From: Cyclina sinensis
Lineage: Eukaryota > Mollusca > Bivalvia > Venerida > Veneridae
NCBI GenBank assembly: GCA_012932295.1
Contig: JAAONU010000006.1
Location: 19,608,904 to 19,672,903 of the forward strand
DNA length: 64,000 nt
Direction: 5' to 3'
This document shows positions 8,801 to 19,465 of the stretch, one piece after another. The position numbers and the translations under genes are program-made. Under the pieces are notes generated by a model, which searched no databases, was not told the origin of the DNA, and saw only the letters and a list, made by a program, of their open reading frames with translations. Each line of letters starts with the position of its first letter. Positions within the stretch are counted from its first letter, which is position 1.

Positions 8801-10718
8801 CAGACTTCGCAAAAAGTAAATAAATGACTGACAAGAATAATTTCATCTTCCTCAAAAGCTAGAATTTCATTCATCGTTGGTTAAATAGTTGCTTTGTTAT
8901 TATACCGATGTCGACGTTACTTACACTGTCTTATGTTCCGGCAAGTCCTAATTCTTATCTCTAAGTTTCTAAATTGATGCAGTCATAAGCATTCATATAA
9001 ATATTCATATTGTAATCACCCGTTTGATGCTGTGACCTTAAAATATTAGACGTATCTTTACCCGTAGCTTAACAGTTTGTACCTAGAATGGTCTGGAGAT
9101 TTAAGACACGTTGTGAAAAATGACCTTTACTGTATCTGAAAGAAAGGTAGACAAAATAATTAAAAAAAACATTGTAAACATCTTGAAATTCACAAAATCG
9201 ACTGATATCCGCCCACAATTTTAAGAGCATAATAGAGACACTACACCGCTGAAATGTTTGTGCATCGGGTAGAAATACCATGTTTTTATAATGGTGTTTT
9301 TACTTGCATATTAAAACCCGTTTTAAAAATGATGTCTTAATGTAATGTTGATTGAGCTTAAACCAAAAAATGGCAAAATAAGGATTTTCTGTTTTTAACA
9401 TGTCTAAAGTTTGTATTTCTGACAAAGATATTCTCATGTCCATACTTAGTCACACTAATAATGTGCATGTCTGCCACGTTTTTTTGCACACTCATGGTAC
9501 AGCCTGGGCATGCTAGCAATCAAAGTCCGGATGAATTGATCTGGAAAGGCCTGCCACTCAGGCTAATCACCTGTGTGAGGTCCTGAAGGATCAAAGGGTG
9601 TTGTGCGTATGTTGAGATAATCACATTTCGTGTTAAATAGGGTTTAAATCCGGGACTCATGCTGGCAAATCCATGACGTCAATACTCTTATGAGCAAGGT
9701 AGTCCATTGTCACTTTGGCGTTTTGTGGGCGGGTATTATCATGCATTAGAACAAATTGGTTACCTGTAGCACAAGCACAAGTTCTCACAATAGGACGAAG
9801 AATCTCTATAATTCTCAACAGGCAGTGTGCCTCAGTCTACCAGGTAGATCTCCATACAACCCTGTAAACACATTCCGCTAAACATTAGAATCGAACAATT
9901 ACCAAAACGATCAGTTTCTACTATGTCAACTCAGCATAGCGCTTTTCTTGCCTCCGCCGCACAAGACGAAAGGTAAAATCTTCTCTCGTCTGTAAAAAGT
10001 ACAAAACACCAGTTGCACAACCCCATGTTAAGATTGTTTTATCAAGACTGTCTCTGCGAGGCTTAGGGGTCAAAACTGGGCCGACAGCAAGTTGTCTAGT
10101 GTTCATGCCATCTTCTTTTTTCTACTAGCATAAATAGAAATTTTCTTTTATGTTATATTTCTTAACAGGTAGATTTAACTCTTTTAAGAATGATTTCATC
10201 TCGCAGTGTAAACCTTAACCCTGAACATGCTGAAATTTTGTAATGGATTTGCCCAGCTTTGAATTTGGAACAGTCCATTCAAAGTTAAAGGGATTTCAAA
10301 ATAAAAAAAACAAAAATGGAGCTACCAACAGCATAGAGCCTGGTCAGACTGCACGGATGTGCAGGCTGGCCTGGCTCTATTCTGGTGGCAAAGGCTAATC
10401 ACTTTCGGTTCCAGCAGGCTAAGGTTTAAATATTGCTTTATTTTAATTTCTTACCTCTGTCTGTGTTACTTTTTATAGCAAAAATACTTTCTTTATTTCA
10501 GTTTATTGCCATTCGGTCACGGTCTGCGTCAGTGTCCGGGAGAAATGTTCGCGAAAACCCGTTACTTCCTGTTTATTAGCAGTCTGCTTCAGCGCTGGAA
10601 CTTTGAGTTTCCGGATGATAAACACAGGTCATGTGACCCAAGAATGTCAGAGAACTTTGAAATTAGCGTTGTGATTAGGGCTAAACCTTTTTATTTTCGT
10701 GCTGTTAAAAGGGCATAA
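5320..10718 (+). CDS. cytochrome P450 (clan 2 type, microsomal), six coding exons, 505 aa
   Basis: Haem-thiolate monooxygenase predicted to sit in the ER membrane. Exons are 5320-5877, 6958-7170, 7483-7621, 7938-8200, 8688-8815 and 10502-10718. All introns are GT/AG and the joined frame is open for 1518 bases. Residues 2-19 form the membrane anchor, followed by a basic stop and a Gly/Pro hinge (GPKGVPVLG, 31-39). Family motifs: ExxR (E359-R362), PERF-like FRPERF (412-417) and the haem loop FGHGLRQCPG with ligand Cys445. Length is normal for the family. Two motifs deviate. The I-helix reads GGITTT (303-308) with Thr at the usual Asp/Glu position, and the C-helix WxxxR lacks its Trp (His125...Arg129). 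The overall pattern recalls the CYP1/CYP2/CYP17 clan; substrate unknown. ATG at 5320 is the only start that gives the anchor. Confidence 0.9.
5988..6803 (+). mobile_element. non-autonomous element with a terminal hairpin, copy 1 (in P450 intron 1)
   Basis: About 815 bases that recur as an inverted copy at 20833-21622 with high identity across the whole length. One end carries a 124-bp palindrome. There is no coding capacity. I could not assign the element to a superfamily from its ends. Confidence 0.7.
6008..6131. repeat. 124-bp near-perfect palindrome centred on GTGGCGCAGCCAC
   Basis: Left arm from GAAGATGAGAATTTATTTC, centre at about 6062-6074, right arm ending GAAATAAATTCCCATCTTC. A few mismatches separate the arms. 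Confidence 0.85.
6958..7170 (+). CDS. P450 exon 2
   Basis: Residues 187-257. Acceptor AG at 6956-6957, donor GTTAGT at 7171, phase 0 to 0. It restores the helix E-F region directly after exon 1. Confidence 0.85.
7483..7621 (+). CDS. P450 exon 3
   Basis: Residues 258-303 plus one base. Acceptor TTTTCAG at 7476-7482, donor GTAAAT at 7622. It carries the start of the I helix. Confidence 0.85.
7938..8200 (+). CDS. P450 exon 4
   Basis: Residues 304-391: rest of the I helix, J helix and the K-helix ExxR. Acceptor GTTTCAG ends at 7937, donor GTAAGA at 8201. Confidence 0.87.
8688..8815 (+). CDS. P450 exon 5
   Basis: Residues 392-433 plus two bases; contains WGDPWVFRPERF. Acceptor GTTTCAG ends at 8687, donor GTAAAT at 8816. 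Confidence 0.87.
9455..10110 (-). pseudogene. Tc1/mariner-like transposase relic (in P450 intron 5)
   Basis: Conceptual translation of the minus strand, with frameshifts and stops, follows the order of a Tc1-type transposase. First comes the segment before the second catalytic Asp (LTPKPRRDSLDK..., then VLYF..., then RRRQEKRYAEL, about 10106-9924). Next come GTLPVENYRD at about 9820 and ID-VMDLPA-VPDLNP-like codons at about 9690-9640. The end resembles the usual C terminus (MPRLYHECAKKRGRHAHY, about 9515-9462). Several stops make it inactive. Its terminal inverted repeats were not found. Confidence 0.65.
10215..10429 (+). mobile_element. TTAA-type MITE, family A copy 1
   Basis: A 215-bp unit running from TTAACCCTGAACATGCTG to CAGCAGGCTAAGGTTTAA, so its ends are imperfect inverted repeats. 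An inverted copy lies at 38747-38960. It holds a 24-base core (10345-10368) shared with the element at 51245-51487. Confidence 0.75.
10502..10718 (+). CDS. P450 exon 6 (haem-binding loop and C terminus)
   Basis: Residues 434-505 and a TAA stop. The acceptor ATTTCAG ends at 10501. It contains the Cys-ligand loop FGHGLRQCPG. Confidence 0.9.
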
Positions 10719-10829
10719 TAACTCACTATACAATATTTCCAGTCAAGAGATTTTTGTAGCGAGCTGTTGCAATGGTAACATATCTGAAAACATAAATATT
10801 TTATCGTGATAATTGTAAATTGAAAATGT

Positions 10830-10835
10830 AATAAA
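10830..10835 (+). terminator. candidate polyadenylation signal of the P450 gene
   Basis: AATAAA 112 bases after the stop codon. Confidence 0.5.
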
Positions 10836-10839
10836 ACTC

Positions 10840-11329
10840 ACGTCCTTAAGTGTAAAATTATCTTGAAATGGTAGCTATTTTCAAGCACAATTGTCATTTT
10901 TGCAGCAAGCAATGTAAGTTATGTTTTTTTTCTGTTTTTGTCATTGCTTGATGATGTTTCTTTTATCAGAAAAGTTTGATTATTGGATCCCATTGTTTCA
11001 CTAATTTTACATTATGGTTTTGTGGTCCGGGGCTTTCATAAACCGTCTAAACTTGAGCAATGACATTTAAAGTTTTTTTTCAAATAATGCCTAATGTGAA
11101 ACAGTGAACAACAAACGCTCCAGTTTATGGGGAGTTTAGTAGATTCCCTCGTCCGTTATACTGAAAATAAGAATAATAAAATAATATTATCTTATCATTA
11201 AAAATCTTCATCCTTTTCATTCTTTGCCCCAGTCAGTACTTTCAGTGCTTTGATTTTTTTCTTTACAAGAGATATACATTTAATAAACTCTGCATACTGA
11301 GTATTACAACCTGATTTGTACCTGCAAGT
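10840..11329. other. intergenic, nothing recognised
   Basis: AT-rich sequence after the P450 gene with no gene or ordered repeat visible. Confidence 0.4.
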
Positions 11330-11930
11330 TTTACATAGATTTGCACAAGCTTACTTTAACACAAAGGTCGACCATGGAAACACGCGGCGTGTGACGCAAA
11401 CATGTAGAAGTAAAAAAATAAAATGCCACAAAGTTATCAAATTTATCAAATTTCAAAAACAAATATATATATAGAGAGAAAGGAACTGTACAAAGAAACG
11501 GTCAAAATCTAACAGATATAACATTTATCTGTACCCTAAGGAGGTTCCAAGTATAGTTAATATAAAACAGAGGTAAAGCAAGGTCACGTTAAACCTTTAT
11601 TACAAAAGATTATTGTTGCAGAGTCACTATAAGTAAATTTGTTTTCCGGACAAAAAAGCCAGATTTAGCAGCTTAAAATCACATCAATGTACATAAATTA
11701 TTTTAAGTTTTGTATGACTGCATGAACGTTTTTGTTTATTTTTTTCTATCTTTAGTCTTTCTTTCTTTCTTTCATTCATTCTGTGTTTGTTTGTTTCTTT
11801 CTTTCTTTTGCTCTTACTTTCTTTTGTTCTTACTGTTCATTTTTATCTTCTTCTTTGTTTCTTTTGCTCCTTCTTTTGTTCTTTCTTTTGGGGTTTCCGT
11901 TTTTTCCTTTGATGCTACAAGCTAGATATA
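11330..11930 (+). repeat. diverged repeat of 3650-4420 (unique part plus T/C-rich tract)
   Basis: Shared landmarks in the same order are tagatttgc.caagctt, the cacgcg region, taaagcaaggtcacg and then a TTTC/TTTG-rich run (11740-11900). Identity is clearly below that of the young MITE copies. Confidence 0.5.
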
Positions 11931-12330
11931 AATTTAGAATGCACATTTAAGTCCCAAACAACAAACAATGTGCGTTTTTAACATTTCAATCCACAGAGAC
12001 AAGCTAGATCTGCATTTATGAATGCAATTTTGAGTCCCAAAGTACAGGCAAGCAGTGTATTTGCACAACTGAATCCCCAACTACAGGTTTGATGCGCATT
12101 TTGAATGGTCTTAGGGTCTTTCTTTAAGAAGGGGAAGAAATCCAAAGTTGTGATAATATCTTTACACGACGAGATTTCTTTCCCTTTAGTGATGACGTCA
12201 ATGACTTTGGATTAATTCCTTTAAATTATTGATGATTTGATTATAATTTGGTACAACGGTACAGTACACCTTTAAGATAAACTTAGATATTTATTTTTAT
12301 TTAAAATGAAAATATGTTTTACTTGTGATT

Positions 12331-12350
12331 TCATTCATTCATTCATTCAT
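12331..12350 (+). repeat. (TTCA)n microsatellite
   Basis: Five successive TCAT units. Confidence 0.85.
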
Positions 12351-12409
12351 ATATGGTATACATAAAAGTTATCGGTTTGAATTTGTGTTGATTTTTAAAC
12401 TTGTATGTT

Positions 12410-12610
12410 AGAATTACACCCGTTTGACTTTCTTTCTCAATTGTTTTACCGAATAAGTGAACACTGGAGTATATATTTAATGGAAACGCGTTTAGTCTGT
12501 GTGTATTTAAATTAGTTAAAAAAACTGAATGCTTTGTTGTAGTTTAAAATATATATCGCCAGCTTCACCATTCGGTTGAAGGGAAAGTGTTTGTTGTAGA
12601 AAGGAGGTTG
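12410..12610 (+). repeat. diverged repeat of 2955-3130
   Basis: Both segments share cgtttgac, ttttaacgaa-like, agtgaaca.tgga, and gaatgctttgttgtag-type blocks in order. Confidence 0.4.
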
Positions 12611-12741
12611 AACCGTTCAACCAATCTTAAGTGTTGGACTTGAGTAGTCGAAGTAATATCACAGTTATAATGCTTTGTAGACAAATAGGATGATTAGAAT
12701 CACTCAGCTTTCTTAAAACAATTGCGACAAGAATATTCAAT

Positions 12742-13011
12742 TATTTCATTCGGTTGAACCATGACTTTTGTATGGATTAAATTTGTTTCGTTCTTTTTAT
12801 TCTTTTTGTCAACTAGTATTTTATCATATTTAACATGTGAATTATTTTTAATGAAATACGCCCTAATTTTCGATATATAAAATTATTTTGTGTAGACTTC
12901 TTTGCAAATAAAAGCTTTTTAGCAAAATTAAAATGTGTACTCGATCTTCAGATAAATCATTTACAAAATTATGTACTCACTACAATAATTTAGAATAGGT
13001 GCAATAAGCTT
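12742..13011 (+). repeat. 270-bp dispersed repeat, copy 1
   Basis: Nearly identical, in direct orientation, to 21626-21903 (TATTTCATTCGGTTGAACC start). No coding capacity. The second copy abuts the hairpin element exactly at its start. Confidence 0.85.
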
Positions 13012-13429
13012 TTTGGTCATTTATTTACACGTTATCTTATTTAAAATCTTCTTCAAATTCATATCTTTTACATTGTATCTTTTAAATTTGATTTGACAAA
13101 ATTCCTGTTTCTGTGATGTATGAAGCTGACGTACCAGATATTATCAAATCTTAATAGTTTGAAAAAAAAACAACAGATTATGAATATATCTTACCATACC
13201 AATCAAACAAATTTACTCAGCATTAATCAAAGAAATTCGAAACTTCAAACTGCGGACACTGCATTTCTGTATTACTTTTTACGAATTATGAATACTCACA
13301 TTTCAATGTTTGGTATTGTTGGAGAATCAATAAATAATCTTAAACAAACTTCCGTAATGAAAAAACTTTCAAGTTGACAAACAAACCACTTCTTCATTTC
13401 ACGCCGGTATTGCATGTTTGTTTAATTCA
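13012..13429. other. intergenic, nothing recognised
   Basis: AT-rich; an 85-codon ORF at 13120-13377 has Asn/Lys/Leu-rich composition and no recognisable domain. Confidence 0.35.
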
Positions 13430-13990
13430 ATGGAAGATTACTTAAAATCGCAGGCTAGTTGCAACTTTTGCAGTTTGTCATAAAGACTTCAAAATTCATA
13501 TAATGGTTGCACATATTGAATGAATGATTCCTATAGATTTTAAGATCAACAGGTCAAAGGTCAGTGTCACAGTGACCTAAGCACTGAAAACTATTTTCGC
13601 CTTAAAACTTTATAACCATTTGTCATACAGACATCAAACTTCATATGATGATTGATTACATTGAGAAAATGACCCCCATACATCTAAGGATCAGTAGGTC
13701 AGATGTCAAGGTCACAATGACCTAAACACTTAAAAGCATTTTTGCTGAATAACTTGGCAACTACTTCCCATACAAACTTCAAACTTCTTAGAATGATTGC
13801 CATCATTTATTACTTGACCCCTTTTTTGTTCGTAATAAGTCACTAGATAAAAGGTCAAGGTGACAATCAACTAAACAAACAATATTTCTGCACTATAACT
13901 TGATAACCATGCATCACAGCATAAACATCGTAACTTCTGAAAGACTGACATTCATACAAATTATAAAACCTTAAATTCAGATATGATAAA
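13430..13990 (+). repeat. degenerate tandem repeat, unit about 130 bp, four copies
   Basis: Each unit holds taacttgata/taaccat...catacagacttcaaactt...atgattg, then acccc.ataga.t.taagg.tca, then aggtcaaggtcacagtgacctaa. Copies start near 13480, 13605, 13740 and 13890. Confidence 0.7.
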
Positions 13991-14279
13991 GATTTATAAA
14001 ACTCTAAAATTAAAATCATAATATGTTAAAAATCAAAATATTATAAATAAAAAAAAAATAAAATTTAAGGCAACTCATTTAATTCCGAAGCCTAAGGTTT
14101 CCTTCCTTCTATCACAAATGCATCATACAAAAAAACACTTCGGGCATATATGCTCTGCCCAGCGGTGTTGTTGTTTATATTGTGTCAGTTTTATAGAAAC
14201 TTACGAAGGAACTGCCTGACGATTAATGCCGTTGGCCTAGTATTAATAAATTAGAAACTCTCTTGAGCGCTAAGTTATG

Positions 14280-14290
14280 TAGTAAATTGA
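14280..14290 (+). repeat. left 11-bp target site duplication of the foldback element
   Basis: TAGTAAATTGA immediately left of the terminal inverted repeat; the identical 11-mer is immediately right of the other terminus at 16943-16953. Confidence 0.85.
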
Positions 14291-14316
14291 AGTCTGTGAA
14301 GATGGCAGTGGGATCA

Positions 14317-15410
14317 ACATTCGACATTCAATGTCCCGCAGTGCATTGAACATTCAGCAGGACATTCGATTTCATGCGAGATTTTGAATGTCCAGCAGTG
14401 CATTCGACATTGGGCAGGACATTCGATTTAATGCAAGATTTTGAATGTCCTGCAGTGCATTCGACATTGGCCAGGACATTCGATTTCATGCATGTTTTTG
14501 AATGTCCAGCAGTGCATTGGACATTCAGCAGGACATTCGATTTCATGCATGTTTTTGAATGTCCAGCAGTGCATTCGACATTCAGCAGGACATTCGATTT
14601 GATGCATGTTTTTGAATGTCCTGCAGTGCATTCGACATTGGGCAGGACATTCGATTTCATGCATGTTTTTGAATGTCCAGAAGTGCATTCGACATTGGGC
14701 AGGACATTCGATTTGATGCATGTTTTTGAATGTCCAGCAGTGCATTCGACATTCAGCAGGACATTCGATTTGATGCATGTTTTTGAATGTCCTGCAGTGC
14801 ATTCGACATTGGGCAGGACATTCGATTTCATGCATGTTTTTGAATGTCCTGCAGTGCATTCGACATTCAGCAGGACATTCGATTTCATGCATGTTTTTGA
14901 ATGTCCAGCAGTGGATTGGACATTCAGCAGGACATTCGATTTCATGCATGTTTTTGAATGTCCAGCAGTGCATTCGACATTGGGCAGGACATTCGATTTG
15001 ATGCATGTTTTTGAATGTCCAGCAGTGCATTGGACATTCAGCAGGACATTCGATTTGATGCATGTTTTTGAATGTCCTGCAGTGCATTCGACATTGGGCA
15101 GGACATTCGATTTCATGCATGTTTTTGAATGTCCTGCAGTGCATTCGACATTCAGCAGGACATTCGATTTCATGCATGTTTTTGAATGTCCAGCAGTGGA
15201 TTGGACATTCAGCAGGACATTCGATTGAATGCATGTTTTTGAATGTCCAGCAGTGCATTTGACATTCAGCAGGACATTCGATTGAATGCATGTTTTTGAA
15301 TGTCCAGCAGTGCATTGGACATTCAGCAGGACATTCGATTTCATGCATGTTTTTGAATGTCCAGCAGTGCATTGGACATTCAGCAGGACATTCGATTTGA
15401 TGCATGTTTT
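14317..15410 (+). repeat. left arm: 57-bp tandem array, about 19 units
   Basis: Unit starts (ATGCATG or variant) lie every 57 bases from 14374 to 15400 without indels. The two outermost units differ most (ATGCGAG, ATGCAAG). Confidence 0.92.
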
Positions 15411-15412
15411 TG

Positions 15413-16903
15413 AAAACATGCATGAAATCGAATCTCCTGCCCAATTTCGAATGCACTGCTGCACATTCAAAAACATCCATGAAATCAAATGTCCTGCTGA
15501 ATGTCGATTGCATTGCAGGACACAAAAAAATCATGCATGAAATCGAATGTCCTGCCCAATGTCGAATGCACTGCTGGACATTCAAAAACATGCATTCAAT
15601 CGAATGTCCTGCTGAATGTCCAATCCACTGCTGGACATTCAAAAACATGCATCAAATCGAATGTTCTGCTGAATGTCCAATGCACTGCTGGACATTCAAA
15701 AACATGCATCAAATCGAATGTCCTGCTGAATGTCGAATGCACTGCAGGACATTCAAAATCTTGCATGAAATCGAATGTCCTGCCCAATGTCGAATGCACT
15801 GCATGACATTAAAAAACATGCATGAAATCGAATGTCCTGCCCAATGTCGAATGCACTGCTGGACATTAAAAAACATGCATCAAATCGAATGTCCTGCTGA
15901 ATGTCGAATGCACTGCAGGACATTCAAAATCTTGCATGAAATCGAATGTCCTGCCCAATGTCGAATGCACTGCTGGACATTCAAAAACATGCATGAAATC
16001 GAATGTCCTGCTGAATGTCGAATGCACTGCAGGACATTCAAAATCTTGCATGAATTCGAATGTCCTGCCCAATGTCGAATGCACTGCAGGACATTCAAAA
16101 ACATGCATGAAATCGAATGTCCTGCTTAATGTCGAATGCACTGCTGGACATTCAAAAACATGCATGAAATCGAATGTGTTGCCCAATGTCGAATGCACTG
16201 CTGGGCATTCAAAAACATGCATTCAATCGAATGTCCTGCTGAATGTCCAATCCACTGCTGGACATTCAAAAACATGCATCAAATCGAATGTCCTGCCCAA
16301 TGTCGAATGCACTGCAAGACATTCAAAAACATGCATGAAATCGAATGTCCTGCCCAATGTCGAATGCACTGCTGGACATTCAAAAAACATGCATGAAATC
16401 GAATGTCCTGCTGAATGTCCAATGCACTGCTGGACATTCAAAAAACATGCATGAAATCGAATGTCCTGCCCAATGTCGAATGCACTGCAGGACATTCAAA
16501 ATCTTGCATGAAATCGAATGTCCTGCCCAATGTCGAATGCACTGCTGGACATTCAAAAACATGCATGAAATCGAATGTCCTGCCCAATGTCGAATGCACT
16601 GCAAGACATTCAAAATCTTGCATGAAATCGAATGTCCTGCCCAATGTCGAATGCACTGCAGGACATTCAAAATCTTACATGAAATCGAAAGTCCTGCCCA
16701 ATGTTGAATGCACTGCAGAACATTCAAAATCTTGCATGAAATCGAATGTCCTGCCCAATGTCGAATGCACTGCTGGACATTCAAAAAACATGCATGAAAT
16801 CGAATGTCCTGCCCAATGTCGAATGCACTGCAGGACATTCAAAATCTTGCATGAAATCGAATGTCCTGCTGAATGTTCAATGCACTGCTGGACACTGAAT
16901 GTC
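15413..16903 (-). repeat. right arm: 57-bp tandem array in inverted orientation, about 26 units
   Basis: The reverse complement of the left-arm unit. A few units are 58 bases because of an extra A in the A-run. The arm is about 400 bases longer than the left one. Confidence 0.92.
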
Positions 16904-16942
16904 GAATGTCGAATGTTGATCCCACTGCCAACTTCACAGACT

Positions 16943-16953
16943 TAGTAAATTGA
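16943..16953 (+). repeat. right 11-bp target site duplication
   Basis: TAGTAAATTGA, identical to 14280-14290. Confidence 0.85.
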
Positions 16954-17640
16954 ACAAGTTTTCTAAACTTTTGTACAAAGCAAATACTTTCAGAGCTTAA
17001 ATGCATTTAACGGGAGGCTTGTCAGAAATAAATACATGTTGTCAAGTGTTTAGCAATTTTGTTTTATTTTTTAATTAAGTATAATTTAACCAATTCACTA
17101 TCAGTCAGGAAACTGTCGTTGGTGATAGAAATGTTAGTTTAGTTTAATCAATTATACTTATCTACCTTTTTCTTGTGTATTTTCTCCCGATTTTGCATAT
17201 GTATTGTGATTATGTCGAATAATTATTGTACTGTACTGTACTGTTCTGTTCTGACTGGTTAGCAATGCAGATCATGTTTGTGGCAATTAAAAGTGATAGT
17301 AAACATTGTTGTGAAAATATTAGTACCCTAGGAATTATATTTTATCTCAAAATATAATATTCATTTTTTTAAGTGGTGAAATCAATAATTTTTTCCCAGT
17401 TTTTTGATAATGTTCAAGAACTACATTCTGTTTTTAGTGGTCATGATGAGCTTTTGTGGCTGCCTGTTGTGAGTCGTTCGTAGCGTCTGTGTTATGTGCG
17501 TGCCGTGGGTGTGTGTCAACAATTTGGTCTGCACGAAAGAAGTTTCATTTGTTGTTTGATTTGAACCAGACTTGCAATAACTTGTAAAAATCTACAAGTA
17601 GGTCTTGTTTTTTATCCCCTTCTCCCCACACACCCCCTCC
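16954..17640. other. intergenic, nothing recognised
   Basis: AT-rich without ordered repeats apart from a short TGTAC run near 17230. Confidence 0.35.
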
Positions 17641-17684
17641 GCCTAATGGTCTCCGTCCGTCCGTGCGTCAGTCCCAATTTTGTC

Positions 17685-18350
17685 CGGAGCATAACTCAAA
17701 AAGTACTTGAGCGATTTTCTTCAAACTCCGTACGCTGAAAGAGAACATTGGGAGAAAGTGCAATGTGTAAGAACAATAACTCTACCTTGTCTACTTTTAG
17801 AATTTTCCCCTTTAGCAGATTTACTTGAAAAATTTTGTCCGAAGCATAACTCCAAAGTACTTGAGCGATTTTCTTCAAACTTAATACAGTAACACTGACA
17901 TAGCACATTGGTAGGAGGTGCATTGTGCAAGAACAATGACTCTACCTCCTTGCCTGCTTTTAGGGTTATTCCCCATTATCAGATTTACCTGAAAAACAAA
18001 ATTCCAGAGTTTAACTCAAAAGTACTTGAGGGATTAACTTCAAACTTAACACACTGACATAGCACCTTGGTAGGAAGTGCAGTGTGCAAGAACACCTTGC
18101 CTACTTTTAGAGTTATTCCCCATTATCAGATTTACCTGCAAAACAAAATTCCAGAGCTTAAATCAAAAGTACTTGAGAGATTAACTTCAAACTTTATACA
18201 CTGACATAGCACATTGGTAGGAAATGCATAGTGCAAGAACAATAACTCTAGCTTGCCTATTTTTGAGGGATTTTCTTCAAACTGCATACGCGCATTATTA
18301 CATTTAGTTTTTGAAAGTACAACCTTCAGGTAACTTTTTACCGGCGGGAG
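17685..18350 (+). repeat. degenerate tandem repeat, unit about 150-165 bp
   Basis: Recurring blocks: agcataactc.aaagtacttgag.gatt, ttcttcaaactt, acactgacatagcacattggtagg, gtgcaagaacaat.actctacc.tgcctacttttag. Copies begin near 17690, 17845, 18010 and 18160, with a truncated one near 18260. Confidence 0.75.
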
Positions 18351-18399
18351 GATAAACAATGTGTAACATGGCTAAGACTTGTTGTTTTTTTACTTGAAA

Positions 18400-18860
18400 T
18401 AGTCTGATCCCATCTGGTATTATATAGTTATTTTCCCTGAAAAGCACAAAACAGCTTTATTTTGCCTTGTGCGCATGATAAAGGTTTCATTTTTTATTTG
18501 GTTTGAACCAAACTTGCATGGAACATTTATCACCAATAGATCTTGCTTCCTTGAAAAGGCTTGATCTCCACATGTGTTATGGAGTTATGAGCGCTGATAC
18601 GAGCAAGACAGGCATATTTTGCCTCGTCTGCATGGTAAGGTAATGCTTTTTTAAAATTTTTATTTCAACCAAATCATTCAACAAATTGATCAGCAATAGA
18701 TCTTGGTTCGTTTCTTGAACCGGTCAGATCCAGTCATGGGTTTCAGAGTTATGGCCCCTTAAAGTGCCAAAATATGTATATTTTGTTTAGACTTACAACG
18801 TGGCCTGGTGGATGTCTTCAAAGTTTGTTCAAACCATGGCTCTAGGGTCAAAATTGGCCC
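18400..18860 (+). repeat. degenerate tandem repeat, unit about 140 bp
   Basis: Three diverged copies of a unit with tgatc.ca..tgg.tt.tagagttat, then attttgcct.gt..gcatg, then tttgaaccaaact. Confidence 0.5.
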
Positions 18861-19465
18861 CATCCCGGGAGTCACTTGCTTTAAATAAACGTTTATTGAA
18901 AAACTATTGTCAGAAATCGTCAGGTCTAAGTTGACTAATATCTTAGATATTTGATCTTCAGGTAATCTACAATGACCTCTAATCTTGGGTTGGGTTTGCA
19001 GTCACTGGAATTAAGATCAAGGTCATAGAGGCTAAAATAGATTTGTCTTCTATTCGTCATATAGTCCTTATTTATTGACTTATATTACTTGAATAAACAT
19101 GTACCATTACCTGAGGTCAAGGTCACAAATGTTAAAAAGAAAATTCTACTTTACCCCAAGGAACCTTCATCGTAGTGTTGTTTTGTTTATAAGTCATATA
19201 ATAAGTTCAGATATTGTGTGATATTTACATAATCCATCATATTTGCAAAATTCATACACTGGGATTATTTCATTATCATACGGTAACTTTATTATCAAAT
19301 TAATAATTTTCCCATGTAACGCAAAAGATACAAAGAAAATTTCAGATTTATTAATCAATAAAAGATATTTTATGAAATGCTGGTAAGTCATCATGTATCC
19401 AAGTGTAGAAATAACAATAGATAATCAAAGTTCTTAAAAGGTAGTCTAGACAACACAGCTTACAG

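Larger units (their letters stand above)
14291..16942. mobile_element. foldback (FB/TU-like) DNA transposon made of two head-to-head 57-bp repeat arrays
   Basis: The element begins AGTCTGTGAAGATGGCAGTG and ends with its inverse complement. The outer 39 bases match with one mismatch. Inside, about 19 copies of a 57-bp unit run to 15410. After a 2-base centre (TG, 15411-15412) about 26 copies run in the opposite orientation to about 16900. A perfect 11-bp direct repeat flanks the whole. This is the architecture known for Drosophila FB and sea urchin TU elements: terminal inverted repeats built from short tandem repeats, no transposase. Unit variants alternate (CATTGGGCAGG or CATTCAGCAGG; CCAGCAGTG or CCTGCAGTG) and form a 285-bp higher-order repeat in the left arm. 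The 57-bp length is a multiple of three, so stop-free frames run through on both strands; I regard these as artefacts. Confidence 0.85.

Noticed and set aside
14328..15648. Stop-free frames of 284-406 codons on both strands (MHVFECPAVHSTFSRTFDF-type repeats)
   Set aside because: The 57-base unit is a multiple of three and happens to lack stops in several frames. Equally long frames occur on both strands and in overlapping registers, so this is not evidence for a protein.
14374..16900. Possible CRISPR array
   Set aside because: Repeats are directly contiguous without unique spacers, change orientation in the middle, and the context is a eukaryotic genome.
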